Shown: positions 22,603 to 36,254, counted from the stretch's first letter. The stretch is DNA of 64,000 bases from Methanobacterium sp. (GCA_012838205.1 DUPR01000036.1:24175-88174); one strand, 5' to 3'. Numbers and translations are program-made. Notes: generated by a model from the sequence alone, not told the origin.

Positions 22603-24615
22603 TTATTTTCCTCCTAAATCAGTGTACTTTCTTTTGGCTCTGAAAGCCCTAAATTTCTGACTTCCTCCAATGTAAAACTGAGCAAAATACTCAACATAAT
22701 GCAAACGCAATGAATTTATAAAGGCACCCAGGGTCTGGAAGGCAAGGTTTGCAATCTGCCCTCCTATAAAGACTATTGGTGCAAGAACTATTCCAATAAA
22801 AGGGATCATTTCTCCAACAATCCCAGTTAATATGTTTACTGTAGTAGCGATTCCTCCAGTTGACAAGCATAATGCCAGTAACCTAGCATACGAAAGGACG
22901 TTTCCCAAGAAACCTGAAACATCCATTAGTCCGAACATACCGTTGAAGTATAGGAGCATAATCAGACTCAGAATAAAAACACCTACTCCTGCGTACATGA
23001 GAATTCCTCCTCCAAATAAAAGGAATCCAGCTGCTAGTAACACTACTCCTGCTTCAAGGACAAACCATACTATTTGGGCTCCTAAAGCTTCCCGAACATC
23101 TCCTCGTACCAAATTGTTGTAAGTTCCAAATATTAAACCTAAGTTTAGGTGAATAACACCCACAACTAAAGCGATTATAAGGATGTTTTCAGGGTGCACA
23201 AAGGAGTTTATAGAGTGAATAGTGGTTGGCAGCCATAAATTCGGATCACCCCATATAAATCGGGGTATAAAATCCCCAATAAAACTGTTCGTAACAAATC
23301 CAAGAATTATGGCCCACACTCCACAAGCAATCATAATCAGGCCCAAGTCAGCCCATGTTTTACTGTTTCTTCCCATTCCTCTGAATATGATATAACCTAC
23401 AAGTGCGTCAACTATCCCATAACCGGCTTCTGTAAGGCAGAAACCAAAGAAGAAAGGGAATACTATTGCCATGAGTATTGTTGGGTCAATTTCCCGATAG
23501 TTTGGTGGAGAGTACATGTGCACAAACATTTCATAAGGTTTGGCAAATCGTGGGTTATCAAGATGAACTGGAATTTCATCATTGTTGATATCTGGATCAG
23601 TCACATCTACAATAGAATGGCTTTCTGTTGAAGTATCAATGGTTTCCAAGGCTTCTTTTAATTTTTTCTCAGTAACCCATCCTTCAAACATCATCGTGTT
23701 TTCAGTTTTCCCGAATGAAGAAAAAATCTCATTACGCTGTTTTTCAATCTCTAACTGTTCTCTAAGTCCTATAAGTGTTTTTAACCACTTATCAGAAACA
23801 TCTGCTAAGTCATTTAATACAGATTCCTTTTCTAAACTAATGGACTCGATTTCAGATTCAGATTTTGAGATTATTTCAAGGGGTTTACCTTCTAAGGCAG
23901 AAAACTCAAATCTTTCAAATTCAAGTTTCCTTAGCTGAGTTAACACTTCGTCAGAATGCGCTTTTAAGGTTACAATAACTAGTGTTTTAAATCCTTTTTC
24001 ATCACTTTCCTGGTCAAAAACAACTATTTCATCAGTAATGTCATTTAGATTTGAAATGAAATTATCATAGGATTCTGAGGATATTTTTCCGCTAATAACA
24101 GAAACATACTCTGATCCTTCCAGAAGAGCAAGATCAAGATCAAAATTAATAAGGTTTTGCGCCACTTTAAGGGCATTTTCAAATTCAGTTTTCTTAGACT
24201 CAAGTTGACTTAATTTTTCTTCCTTAGGGGTTGTCTCGGATTCAACTTCTCCCAAGGTATTTTCGGCCTTTTTTATAAGATCCTGAACAGACAGTGCATC
24301 TACTTCTACTTTTTCAATAGGGGGAGGATTAATAAAACCCTTCACCAAAGGTAAAATTCCCTTCTCTTTCCGGGCTACTGATTCTAAAAAATCAACTGTG
24401 CCCGATGTTTTCATCAAAAGGGAGGAAACTTTACCAGTAAAAGGAGAGGCACTGGATGGTTTCAGGATTTGTCTCCATTCTGCGTCCTGTTGTATTCGCT
24501 CGGATATATCTTCAATTTGGACCAATCCTGCTTCGTGCAGTGCATTCACCGCAGAATCCGCGTACTTGTCCAAGGTGATTATCCTGAGCTTTTTCATCCT
24601 TGCCGGCTTGAACAT
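22603..24615 (-). CDS. atpI: A-type ATP synthase subunit I (a-subunit)
   Basis: A 670-residue membrane stator. The N-terminal half (about 1-340) is a soluble, coiled-coil arm that anchors the peripheral stalks. The C-terminal half has seven to eight helices including FPFFFGFCLTEAGYGIVDAL, which forms the ion half-channels with a conserved basic residue later (YARLLALCLSTG). The ATG at 24615 is preferred to the GTG at 24624, because the family starts with MFKPARMKKLRI. It abuts atpH upstream and is followed by atpK, whose ribosome site overlaps its end. Confidence 0.93.
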   Translation of the reverse strand: MFKPARMKKLRIITLDKYADSAVNALHEAGLVQIEDISERIQQDAEWRQILKPSSASPFTGKVSSLLMKTSGTVDFLESVARKEKGILPLVKGFINPPPIEKVEVDALSVQDLIKKAENTLGEVESETTPKEEKLSQLESKKTEFENALKVAQNLINFDLDLALLEGSEYVSVISGKISSESYDNFISNLNDITDEIVVFDQESDEKGFKTLVIVTLKAHSDEVLTQLRKLEFERFEFSALEGKPLEIISKSESEIESISLEKESVLNDLADVSDKWLKTLIGLREQLEIEKQRNEIFSSFGKTENTMMFEGWVTEKKLKEALETIDTSTESHSIVDVTDPDINNDEIPVHLDNPRFAKPYEMFVHMYSPPNYREIDPTILMAIVFPFFFGFCLTEAGYGIVDALVGYIIFRGMGRNSKTWADLGLIMIACGVWAIILGFVTNSFIGDFIPRFIWGDPNLWLPTTIHSINSFVHPENILIIALVVGVIHLNLGLIFGTYNNLVRGDVREALGAQIVWFVLEAGVVLLAAGFLLFGGGILMYAGVGVFILSLIMLLYFNGMFGLMDVSGFLGNVLSYARLLALCLSTGGIATTVNILTGIVGEMIPFIGIVLAPIVFIGGQIANLAFQTLGAFINSLRLHYVEYFAQFYIGGSQKFRAFRAKRKYTDLGGK

Positions 24616-24625
24616 GGTACTCACA

Positions 24626-24963
<338 letters not shown>

Positions 24964-25052
24964 GATAAACGGAAATCTATTAAGGGACATATATATCTTT
25001 TACTATTTATTTTTCAGAGTAGAAAAAAAGATTTAATAGATTTATTAGTAAT

Positions 25053-25904
25053 TCAAAGTTCTCTTTTCTTTAAATTATGATCTACAGAATCAAATTCATG
25101 GAAACGCACATCATCAACTTCAACAAACTTTCTAAAAGGAGTTTCATAAGTTTTTTCTTCATAAATATGTGAAATTAAAGCTGGAACTCTCCCGATCATG
25201 AATATGCCTGTTCCAAATCTCCAGTCAAAACCCATATCAGATAGTATGCCTGCATTAGTACCATCTATGTTAATCCGGATACCTTTCATTTCCCGGAGAA
25301 GGTTATCAATGTTAACTGCCAATTCGGTGTGAATACCAAAACAATTATATTTTTTAGCTGTTATTATTAATTTACTAGGTCTAGGGTCCTTATCATGGAA
25401 TCTATGCCCAAATCCTGGTATTTTTTCATCATTTTCAATATACTGTTCTACTATAGTAAGTGCTAAGTCTTTCAAACCATTACCGGAAGTTATATCTTCA
25501 TTACAATCGGCTTTTTCATTTATTATTTTTTGGAAAAGGCGCATGGAATGTTCTAACGCTCCTGCATGGTATTTTCCAAATGAAGAAAGCCCTCCAGAAA
25601 CACAGGAGTTCATGGATGCTCCGGTTGATGCCATTATCCTGGCTACTTGAGTGCTTGGTGGAGTTACTCCATGATCACAGAAAGAGACTAAAACAGCTTC
25701 TAACATTTTTGCATCATTTTTGTTGGGAAGTTCACCTTTTATGAGTAAATAAACCATTTCCGGGAAAGAAATATTTCCAATCAAATCTTCCTGAGGATAT
25801 CCTCTTGTGATAATTCGGTTGGGTTCCACCTTAGTAATGGAAGTTTTCCATCTCGGTTTGGTAATTTTTAACAAATTTCCCACAGTTTCTCTTCCAATTG
25901 CCAT
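25053..25904 (-). CDS. Short citrate synthase-family protein (citryl-CoA lyase-like)
   Basis: The start is the ATG at 25904 (MAIGRETVGNLLKITKPRW). The frame extends further upstream but overlaps the fumarase-alpha gene. At 283 residues it is much shorter than ordinary citrate synthases (about 370-430) and matches the citryl-CoA lyase size class. Catalytic features are the His in FGKYHAGALEHSM and the GFGHRFHDKDPRP segment with the second His; RFGTGIFMIGRVPALISHIYEE closes the fold. It could condense acyl-CoA with a 2-oxoacid or cleave citryl- or methylcitryl-CoA. It is the last of four minus-strand genes. Confidence 0.75.
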   Translation of the reverse strand: MAIGRETVGNLLKITKPRWKTSITKVEPNRIITRGYPQEDLIGNISFPEMVYLLIKGELPNKNDAKMLEAVLVSFCDHGVTPPSTQVARIMASTGASMNSCVSGGLSSFGKYHAGALEHSMRLFQKIINEKADCNEDITSGNGLKDLALTIVEQYIENDEKIPGFGHRFHDKDPRPSKLIITAKKYNCFGIHTELAVNIDNLLREMKGIRINIDGTNAGILSDMGFDWRFGTGIFMIGRVPALISHIYEEKTYETPFRKFVEVDDVRFHEFDSVDHNLKKREL

Positions 25905-25909
25905 TTTAC

Positions 25910-26803
<894 letters not shown>

Positions 26804-26821
26804 TAATAGTGATATGTTGAT

Positions 26822-27721
26822 TTAGTGAGGTATGGCTAAGTCAGCCACTCCTATAGAAGACATGGTTGCTTCAGGGTAGAAACGGTTAATCATATTTTGA
26901 ACCAATAAAACTTGTTTTGCTCTTTCTTCTGCTTCTTTTAGTGTTGTATCGTATCCATGGTGAGCCGCAACTGATCCGCCTGTTTTCAAATAGGTTGGAC
27001 AAGCTTTTCTAATAATTTCAGGAGCTTCATAGTGTCTGATGAACCCCCCGGAAGATTTAGGGTTTTCCATGTGAACATCCAGAGAGATATTAATGGCTTT
27101 TCTTATAGAAGCTAGCATTGGTATTTGTAAATCCCTCACTGGATTAAATGAATTTGCCCCAATTTTTTCCAAAAGTAGTGCCGATGCAGGGTTTCCATGA
27201 CCACAGTGTGCTGAAACTTTGAAGTGAACATTGGCTGGCAGTTCTCTTTCTCGTCGCATTTTATTGAGAACCCATAACAGTCCTTCATCATAAACTACTA
27301 TTCCCCTTACACCTAAGTCTACAGCTCTTTTCACATCTTCAATGGCATAACTAAGATTATCATATCCCCTAAGACGGTATCCTATCCTAGCACCCTCCGG
27401 AGTTTTGGCAGTAGCACTTGTATCATAGGGTGCACGAGGACCAACACTCAAAAATAGTTCTATCTTTGCATCTCGAGCCATGTCTGCCATTTCAATTATC
27501 TCATGATCTGTTAGGAGCATTATTCCTTTGGTTTGAGTTACTCGATGTACTCTAACTTCATATTTATCCAGAGCATCCAGAAAACTTTCTAAAGTTTCTG
27601 GTTTCTGAATACCGGGAACTTCAAATCGGTACTGGGAACCATCAGGAAACCTTTTGATGGAATCTTTTAACTTTTCAAGTTTTATGATTCCATTTTTCTT
27701 CAAAAAATTAGAAGTGTCCAT
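26822..27721 (-). CDS. TIM-barrel protein of unrecognised function (U32-peptidase-like)
   Basis: A 299-residue protein with alternating strands and helices. Notable segments are RVHRVTQTKGIMLL, IELFLSVGPRAPYD, DLGVRGIVVYDEG, VHFKVSAHCGHGNPASAL, FNPVRDLQIPML and LDVHMENPKSSGGFIRHYE. Many conserved-looking acidic and His residues sit at strand ends (DE, HCGHG, D, H, E), consistent with a barrel active site. I associate it loosely with the peptidase U32 superfamily. It is not a typical U32 protease. It is co-linear with prpD and the fumarase-alpha gene. Confidence 0.55.
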   Translation of the reverse strand: MDTSNFLKKNGIIKLEKLKDSIKRFPDGSQYRFEVPGIQKPETLESFLDALDKYEVRVHRVTQTKGIMLLTDHEIIEMADMARDAKIELFLSVGPRAPYDTSATAKTPEGARIGYRLRGYDNLSYAIEDVKRAVDLGVRGIVVYDEGLLWVLNKMRRERELPANVHFKVSAHCGHGNPASALLLEKIGANSFNPVRDLQIPMLASIRKAINISLDVHMENPKSSGGFIRHYEAPEIIRKACPTYLKTGGSVAAHHGYDTTLKEAEERAKQVLLVQNMINRFYPEATMSSIGVADLAIPH

Positions 27722-27779
27722 AAAATCACTTTTCTTCTTTATTGTAGGTTAATAACTAACACTCTCTTTGATAATCTCA

Positions 27780-29123
27780 TTAATTCTTTTTAAATTCATT
27801 ATTAAGTTTATTCATTAGATTAAATACATAATTATCTTCTAAATCATCTAAAATCTTTAAATGGTTTAAATTGACATGTGGGTTGAGTTTTTTAAATTTT
27901 ATTAATAATTCTTCTTTGCTAAATGGGGTTTCAGGTTCTCCTTTTGCCAGATCAACTCGATTGGTGTAAATATGATCTTTACATTTTATAGTAACTTTAG
28001 CTGGTCTTTTTTGAGGATAATCAATGTTGAGGTCATCATCTTTTTTTATTCGAATTTTACTAGCAGTTTCAGCAATTTTATTCTCAATTGGTATTTTTGA
28101 AATATTCTCAATAGTTAAATCTCCTTCATTAATTAGGATGGCCATACTAACTGGTAAACTTTGCCTGATTCCTTCAGGTGTTGAAGGTTGGTAATTGTTA
28201 TGGAGAGCAGCAATGTTATAGGTTTCAACGTTTATATCTTGTATATCAGTAGTTTGAAGATTGTTTTTTTTCATAATAGTCTTTACGGCATCTAAAGAGC
28301 TGTGGAGGTGTCTGCAAACCGGATATTTTTTGAAGTAAACCTTGAGAATTTCTAATTTTTCATATTGGCCCAAAATTTGGGCACCTTTCTGTAACAAATC
28401 ATCATTACCCATGGTTTTTAAAATTCCTTCTTCCCCTTCAAGAATGGTATGCGCTCCTGTGAAACCTTTTTTTGCTAGTAATGCAGATAAAACTCCTGAT
28501 TGAGCAGCTCGACCTGCATGGAGATGTTTTGACATGCTTCCCGAATGATCTGCCTCAAGTAAACCTGCTGCTTGTGTTCCAGCAATTCCAAGGGCGTTTA
28601 AAACCTCTTCATATGTTAAATCCATTATTTTCGCAGCTGCAGCTGCCGATCCAAGCGTGCCGCATGTTCCTGTGCTGTGAAAACCTCTTTCACGGTGACC
28701 CGGATTTAGAATCATGCCTAATTTGATTGCAATCTGGTATCCGACTATTATGGAAGTTATGAAATCTTTTCCAGTTTTTCTATAGGCTTCGGATAAAGAT
28801 AGTGCTGCAGGGATTATACACGCGCCTGGATGAATTTGAGCTAGACGATGCCCATCATCTAGATCAAGAGAATGGGCAGAAACTCCATTAATTAATGACG
28901 CATTCATTGGATCGGCACGAGCTGCACCAATGACCGTTGATTTGCCAGTTTTTTGCCCTTTGTTGATTAGGTCTATCATGATTTGTGCACTTTTAGTTTG
29001 AGAACCAGCTAATGAAACCGCTAAAAAATCCATAAAACAGAGTTTAGCTTGCCTAGTAACATTTTTGGAAAATTCGGGGTAATTTGTGGATATTATAAAT
29101 TTCGCTAGATCTTTGGTATTCAT
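27780..29123 (-). CDS. MmgE/PrpD family dehydratase or decarboxylase
   Basis: A 447-residue member of the MmgE/PrpD superfamily, which includes 2-methylcitrate dehydratase, cis-aconitate decarboxylase and iminodisuccinate epimerase. It has CFMDFLAVSLAG near the N-terminus, then the family blocks AHSLDLDDGHRLAQIHPG, GYQIAIKLG, HSTGTCGTLGSAAAAAKI and GLLEADHSGSMSKHLHAGRA, followed by KVYFKKYPVCRHLHSSLDA. The blocks HPGACIIPA and the SMSKHLHAGRAA lysine/histidine region are the substrate pocket. It is the first gene of a four-gene set with TIM-barrel, fumarase-alpha and short citrate synthase genes. No prpB lyase or prpC of normal length is next to it. Confidence 0.85.
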   Translation of the reverse strand: MNTKDLAKFIISTNYPEFSKNVTRQAKLCFMDFLAVSLAGSQTKSAQIMIDLINKGQKTGKSTVIGAARADPMNASLINGVSAHSLDLDDGHRLAQIHPGACIIPAALSLSEAYRKTGKDFITSIIVGYQIAIKLGMILNPGHRERGFHSTGTCGTLGSAAAAAKIMDLTYEEVLNALGIAGTQAAGLLEADHSGSMSKHLHAGRAAQSGVLSALLAKKGFTGAHTILEGEEGILKTMGNDDLLQKGAQILGQYEKLEILKVYFKKYPVCRHLHSSLDAVKTIMKKNNLQTTDIQDINVETYNIAALHNNYQPSTPEGIRQSLPVSMAILINEGDLTIENISKIPIENKIAETASKIRIKKDDDLNIDYPQKRPAKVTIKCKDHIYTNRVDLAKGEPETPFSKEELLIKFKKLNPHVNLNHLKILDDLEDNYVFNLMNKLNNEFKKN

Positions 29124-29199
29124 TTTTATTACAACTCATATTTTACCAGTGATTTACAGTTATAATCTATATTCCTTACCCTGTAGTTTGATTTAAAAC

Positions 29200-30495
29200 T
29201 TACATTCCTCTAATTAGTGGTTTGCTCAAATGTCTCCTTGCTGAAGGTGGGACTTCATAAAAACCGGTTTTAATTTTTCTTTCAATTTTTACTTTTTCTT
29301 TAGAATTGCTGCGCATTTTTTTCCCACAACCCGGACATTTGTAACCTTTACCGGTTCCTGCAGATTTCATTCGCCTCCCACATTCACAAAATGGATTCAT
29401 ATATTCATAAACTGATGCCAGAGTGATTATCTGAATTTTTTCCAAGTTCAGGGTTCCCTTCATTCCAATTCCTCCATAAACCCTCAGGTGATCACCTGGA
29501 GCTATTTGACGCACAATTTCTCTGAAATCTTTTGTGGGTTCATATGCAGCGCATTCCACTTCTCCCGAACTATCATATATGGTGAAAATAACATGCCCTC
29601 CTTCAATAACCACTGGAAAATCTTTAACCACCCCTTTAACAATGTAACACTGGAATTTTTCCATCTGCGAAATATTATTGGCAACTTGCAAATGAAGATC
29701 GGTGTGTTGATTAGTAAGAAATATTAAAAAACCTTTTATGGGTTCTGAAACTTTAACTAGCTTCATTGCGTTTAAAACTGCATTAAATGTCTCGCCTCTT
29801 ATTCCATAAAGTACAGGACACGGAGTATGGGGAGTTATAGCCATATAACCATTATCTAAATTATCAAAAGTATCAGGATAGGTTTGTCTGTCCATTTCTC
29901 TGACAGATTCTAGGTCCACTTTTCTTTTTTTCCCATAGTTTAATGGGTCACGATATGCCAAGAGCTCATAGGTAGCATCATCCATAGGACAGCCAACAGC
30001 TGCCAGAGCCCCAATAACTCCCATTCCTTTTTTAAATCCGAAAAGTTCAAACCCTAATTTTTTTGCCAGTTTTTCAGTTTCTTTCTTTTTGATAATAGTT
30101 CGAATTGTTTTCAGTGCATATTCGCGAAGTTCGACCTTTGTTTGGTCTTTTAAATCTCCTTCAAAAAATACCAGCCCTGGATTGGTTTTAGGGTCTTCTA
30201 AAACCGCTAATTCCTGCACCATTTTTAGAATAATCTTTTTAGCTTTTTTAATTTCATTTCTTGATTTCAAAATAAGTTTAAATGATACAGCACCGTTTCC
30301 TCTAGTTTTATGTGGTGCAAAAGGGTTTAAACGTACTAGTCGAGGTGGCCCATCTAGTTTAAAACCGCAATCTTTAAGACGATCCAATATCACAGAACAT
30401 ATATAAGTGGTGCACATTCCACTAACTGAATCAGTATCATCTATACCAACATAAAGAGGAAACAAGTCAGAATTATCAGTTTCAAAATCATTCAT
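29200..30495 (-). CDS. tiaS: tRNA(Ile2) 2-agmatinylcytidine synthetase TiaS
   Basis: A 431-residue enzyme that makes agmatidine at C34 of the CAU-anticodon isoleucine tRNA so that it reads AUA. The N-terminal kinase-like domain begins LYVGIDDTDSVSGMCTTYI. The centre includes the ATP/agmatine region (GIRGETFNAV, VGCPMDDATYELLAYR). A nucleic-acid-binding OB domain follows, then a C-terminal zinc ribbon with CECGRRM and CPGCGKK. The ATG at 30495 is preferred over the GTG at 30507. It is divergent from the HTH regulator, 26 nt away. Confidence 0.93.
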   Translation of the reverse strand: MNDFETDNSDLFPLYVGIDDTDSVSGMCTTYICSVILDRLKDCGFKLDGPPRLVRLNPFAPHKTRGNGAVSFKLILKSRNEIKKAKKIILKMVQELAVLEDPKTNPGLVFFEGDLKDQTKVELREYALKTIRTIIKKKETEKLAKKLGFELFGFKKGMGVIGALAAVGCPMDDATYELLAYRDPLNYGKKRKVDLESVREMDRQTYPDTFDNLDNGYMAITPHTPCPVLYGIRGETFNAVLNAMKLVKVSEPIKGFLIFLTNQHTDLHLQVANNISQMEKFQCYIVKGVVKDFPVVIEGGHVIFTIYDSSGEVECAAYEPTKDFREIVRQIAPGDHLRVYGGIGMKGTLNLEKIQIITLASVYEYMNPFCECGRRMKSAGTGKGYKCPGCGKKMRSNSKEKVKIERKIKTGFYEVPPSARRHLSKPLIRGM

Positions 30496-30521
30496 AAAAT
30501 ATATCACCAGGTGTTTTTACG

Positions 30522-31493
<972 letters not shown>

Positions 31494-31550
31494 AATTAAA
31501 TTAATCATAAAAAATTAATTCAATTGCGCAAATCCACTGTTTTTACAAAA

Positions 31551-32300
31551 TCAGCGTTGAAAAAGCTTGTGGAATGTTTCTTCAGCTTCATCTTCAGAAG
31601 CAATTCCCAAAGCCACCATATCTACATAATTCAGTGTTTTAAGGTAATCAAAAGCATCATCTGGAGTCATTATACCTGCAGCAAGTACTTTTTTGGCAAT
31701 CACTGTTTTACCCAGTTTATGTATCAGTTTCCTCAAATGTTCTCTTTCATCAGGACCATGAGTATCACAGTCCATCAAATATCCCAAACGATTCACAGGA
31801 ACCATATACAGTTGGAAATCATCCCGGACGGATGATTCTAAAAGGATTGCAGTTGTTTTGAATGGTAAATGGGTTGCTAAGCCAGCAATAGCTCCAAAAT
31901 CAGTGATATCATTCAATTTGCTGCTGATGTTATTCCAATCTCCCTTATCTGTTATCGTTGCATGTAAAATTATGGCTTTGGCACCTAAATTTGATAAAAG
32001 TTCTATATCATGGTTTTCTTCTTCTGGACGGGTTGTGCCTATAATATCAAGGGGGCAACCTTCATCACGCGCTATTTCAAGGGCTTCCACCACAGGAGGG
32101 TATGGTAAGAGTTGTATTCCTCTAACTCCTAGCTGGTAGGATTTCACCATAATTTTGGCCATAGCTTCAGGTTTCCGATATAAATCTAAAATGTAAAGCC
32201 TAGCCCGGTGTCCAAACTGGGGTGCTCCAATGAAGGGGGATGTTCCTAGTAATGTCCGGGGCAATTTTTGTCCATTTAGTTTGATGTAACCTTCCAACAT
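31551..32300 (-). CDS. Conserved archaeal TIM-barrel protein of unknown function
   Basis: A 249-residue protein that looks like an alpha/beta barrel: MLEGYIKLNGQKLPRTLLGT, then YQLGVRGIQLLPYP, AKAIILHATITDKGDW, FGAIAGLATHLPFK, LIHKLGKTVIAKKVLAAGI and NYVDMVALGIASEDEA. The final segments resemble the ends of aldo/keto-reductase-like or phosphate-binding barrels. Its substrate is unknown. It follows the YbjQ-family gene by 44 nt on the same strand and converges with the HTH regulator. Confidence 0.65.
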   Translation of the reverse strand: MLEGYIKLNGQKLPRTLLGTSPFIGAPQFGHRARLYILDLYRKPEAMAKIMVKSYQLGVRGIQLLPYPPVVEALEIARDEGCPLDIIGTTRPEEENHDIELLSNLGAKAIILHATITDKGDWNNISSKLNDITDFGAIAGLATHLPFKTTAILLESSVRDDFQLYMVPVNRLGYLMDCDTHGPDEREHLRKLIHKLGKTVIAKKVLAAGIMTPDDAFDYLKTLNYVDMVALGIASEDEAEETFHKLFQR

Positions 32301-32344
32301 TTAAATCATAGTTCTAAGGGAATAATTTTGTTAGATTGAATAAG

Positions 32345-32686
32345 TTATTCAACTTTATGGGCTATAACTGCAGTTCCGAAAACCAATATTTCTTGCATGA
32401 CGTCGGAAATATCATTAGAATCATACCTAGCGCTTATTATGGCATTAGCGCCCATTGCTTTGGCATGATCAATAGCTCTATATAATGCTTCTTCTCTAGT
32501 TTCTTCCATCATATTTACATATTCTTTAATTTCCCCACCAAACATGGAACGTATTCCTGCACCTATTTGGCCTCCAACACCCCTACTACGGACTGTAAGA
32601 CCATATACAAATCCTTTCGTTTCTGTAATCTCATATCCAGGTACATAGTTTGAGCTTACAATTATGAATTCATCCACTGAGACCAT
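32345..32686 (-). CDS. YbjQ/UPF0145 family protein (DUF74)
   Basis: The start is the ATG at 32686, which has gggagg upstream; the TTG at 32701 is rejected. The 113-residue protein shows the family pattern: a VSSNYVPGYEI strand, GFVYGLTVRSRGVGGQIGAG, the R(M/S)MFGGEIKEYVNMMEETREEAL helix with the M-E-E-x-R motif, and GANAIISARYDSNDI. Homologues form pentamers and are often called putative heavy-metal-binding proteins, though function is unproven. It is probably co-transcribed with the TIM-barrel gene downstream. Confidence 0.85.
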   Translation of the reverse strand: MVSVDEFIIVSSNYVPGYEITETKGFVYGLTVRSRGVGGQIGAGIRSMFGGEIKEYVNMMEETREEALYRAIDHAKAMGANAIISARYDSNDISDVMQEILVFGTAVIAHKVE

Positions 32687-33067
32687 AATCAAACCTCCCA
32701 AAATATTTTATCAATTTTTTTTTAACAAAATTTAATTATTTATTACATGGGAATTCAACGATATAAAATTTGTTCTTTTTAGGATATTAGAGGTACAATC
32801 TTCTTTAAAATAATATTTATCACCTAATATAATAAAAATCTCTTAAATAATTATTATTATTGGAATAAAAATCACAAGAGAGAAAGTCCTTATCTGTTTC
32901 CAGATACAATATGAATTTAGAACAGATTTCACATCAAATAATATCACCAGTACTTTTTGACTATCAGATATTTTTCGTTTAGAGTTGATATTCACAACAG
33001 TTTTAAATCTATATCCCTTCATAGATAAAATAACGAAATTGACTGGACCTTATGGGCTGGTAAAAAA
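32687..33067. other. 381-bp AT-rich intergenic region
   Basis: Divergent promoter region between the YbjQ-family gene and serA. The serA promoter may be the tttaaatct at 33002-33010. No RNA gene or repeat recognised. Confidence 0.5.
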
Positions 33068-34657
<1,590 letters not shown>

Positions 34658-34667
34658 TGATTAAATC

Positions 34668-34704
34668 TTTTTTTCTAAAAAACATTTAAAAAATATTTTT
34701 TTTT
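34668..34704 (+). terminator. T-tract terminator after serA
   Basis: T runs at 34668-34674 and about 34696-34704, separated by an A-rich stretch, follow the serA stop codon. Confidence 0.45.
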
Positions 34705-34754
34705 ATTTATTTCCTTTTTATCAAGTAATATTTTTCCTGCGCTGATTATATGAC

Positions 34755-35198
34755 TTAGGCTATTTTATAGTCAATTACATCTCCAAAAGTATCATATCCC
34801 ACCATACTTTCTTCAATGTAAGGGCTAGCTATTATCAAATGGAATAACCCATTCTTGGCAAAGAAATACAGGTCTTCAGAAGAAGGAGTAGCACTGGGAA
34901 TGGGATGACTATGAACTGATCCAACAGTGCCAGTGGTCATAGGCATCATAAATAAATTCATTACCGCACTATGATTTGATCTTTCTCCCGGTAAAAAAAC
35001 AAGTCCTTCTATCCTCAAAATTCCATCACTAATTTTTCCTTCCAACATGGCCATAAATTCCAGAGGATGGGATTGTCTAGCTATCTGAATTATCTCTTCT
35101 ACAACTTCTCTTTCGATTATGATTTCATGGAACCTTTTTTCCTGATTTCCCAGGAAAAAACCCATCAGTTTATTCATCCAAGTTTTTTTTTCATTCAT
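34755..35198 (-). CDS. JAMM/MPN-domain metalloprotease-like protein
   Basis: A 147-residue protein with the JAB1/MPN (JAMM) zinc motif: an early Glu in [11 protein letters not shown], then [18 protein letters not shown], which supplies the two His, the Ser and the Asp. This is the signature of ubiquitin-like-protein isopeptidases. In archaea these cleave SAMP-type modifiers or precursors such as ThiS/MoaD-like proteins. No ubiquitin-like or E1 gene is next to it. The N-terminal 20 residues are basic and amphipathic ([14 protein letters not shown]), possibly for membrane contact. Confidence 0.9.
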   Translation of the reverse strand: MNEKKTWMNKLMGFFLGNQEKRFHEIIIEREVVEEIIQIARQSHPLEFMAMLEGKISDGILRIEGLVFLPGERSNHSAVMNLFMMPMTTGTVGSVHSHPIPSATPSSEDLYFFAKNGLFHLIIASPYIEESMVGYDTFGDVIDYKIA

Positions 35199-35363
35199 AG
35201 GATCATATAAATATTATTGATATTACTTAAACTGCTGGAGATAACTTGTTAACCTCCAGAATCACTAATTAAAATTTTATACATAGTTCATTGATTGAAA
35301 TACTATCAAAGGAAATGATTGTTGATATGAACTTATACTGCACATTTATTTAACGAAATTTTT

Positions 35364-36110
35364 TTATTCTAGGAGTATTTTTTCAAGGAAAAATCTTTTA
35401 TCAAAACGGGGCAACTTCCAATCAATGGTAATTTTTTCTCGTTCTGATTTGACCTTTTCCTGAGAGAGAGGATTTAGACCTTCAACTTGAATCTTTTTTT
35501 TATATAACCCAATACCCCTTTTCTGCCAAGCAGGCTTCATGGCTAGATTTATTCCCTCGTAGAAAAGTATATCATGCAGCTGTTTGCTCTTTTTTTTATG
35601 CAAAATTTTCATAGCTTCAGTTTTTGAATGTTTTTTCCTTAATGTCCAGTAGGAGTATCCATTTAAACAATTTCTCCATGCTTCCATCTGTCTTTCCTGG
35701 AAGTACGTAATCACACCTTTATTTGAGAGGGGAATCACTCTTGAATCAAATGAAATAGGTGTAATTTCTTTAAAGATTTCATAATATTTATCTTTTCCCA
35801 TAATTTCGCGTGTAAATGCTCCGCTCAGGAAACTGGCCATAACAGAATCAATTTTTTCCACCCTTCCCCCAAAGGGCACATCTTTTAGAAGCATACTAAT
35901 TTCATCAGAAAAAGTGTAAATAAATCTGGGATTAAACTCTTTAAAAAGATTGTAAGATGCTTCTGAGAGAATTTCGACAAATTCGATGTCATAAGGTTTT
36001 TCAAACTCCAATTTACGAGATAATTGGGAGAAATTTCTACCATCAAGTCTTATCACAATATTGGAAGTGCAGGGAACTTTCAAACTGGAAAATATTTCAC
36101 ATTCTTTCAT
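35364..36110 (-). CDS. tRNA(His) guanylyltransferase-like protein (Thg1/TLP)
   Basis: A 248-residue protein with the Thg1 palm domain. Metal-binding acidic residues lie in [14 protein letters not shown] near residue 20 and in the [11 protein letters not shown] motif. A C-terminal helical region has [14 protein letters not shown]. Thg1-like proteins add nucleotides in the 3'-5' direction at tRNA 5' ends, either the G-1 of tRNA(His) or repair of truncated ends. The archaeal type usually needs a template. The neighbours do not bear on its role. Confidence 0.88.
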   Translation of the reverse strand: MKECEIFSSLKVPCTSNIVIRLDGRNFSQLSRKLEFEKPYDIEFVEILSEASYNLFKEFNPRFIYTFSDEISMLLKDVPFGGRVEKIDSVMASFLSGAFTREIMGKDKYYEIFKEITPISFDSRVIPLSNKGVITYFQERQMEAWRNCLNGYSYWTLRKKHSKTEAMKILHKKKSKQLHDILFYEGINLAMKPAWQKRGIGLYKKKIQVEGLNPLSQEKVKSEREKITIDWKLPRFDKRFFLEKILLE

Positions 36111-36240
36111 ATGATCAGTAAATGCCTATATTTTTTGGTGATTGTTTAAATAAAAGTACTAGAATAATAATATTTTTGATCATTATTACTTCTAAATTTA
36201 ATGAATCTTATAAAACAATATATAGTGATTTATACAGCAC

Positions 36241-36254
36241 ATCTCAGTTGAGAT
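36241..36254. repeat. Palindromic element upstream of thg1
   Basis: The motif atctcagttgagat is an inverted repeat of 6-bp arms with a 2-nt centre. It sits about 130 nt upstream of the thg1-like start and about 70 nt past the end of nadX. It is an operator-like site of unknown use. Confidence 0.3.

Noticed and set aside
32687..33067. Possible small RNA between YbjQ and serA genes
   Set aside because: AT-rich sequence has no stable stem or recognisable motif beyond a TATA box.
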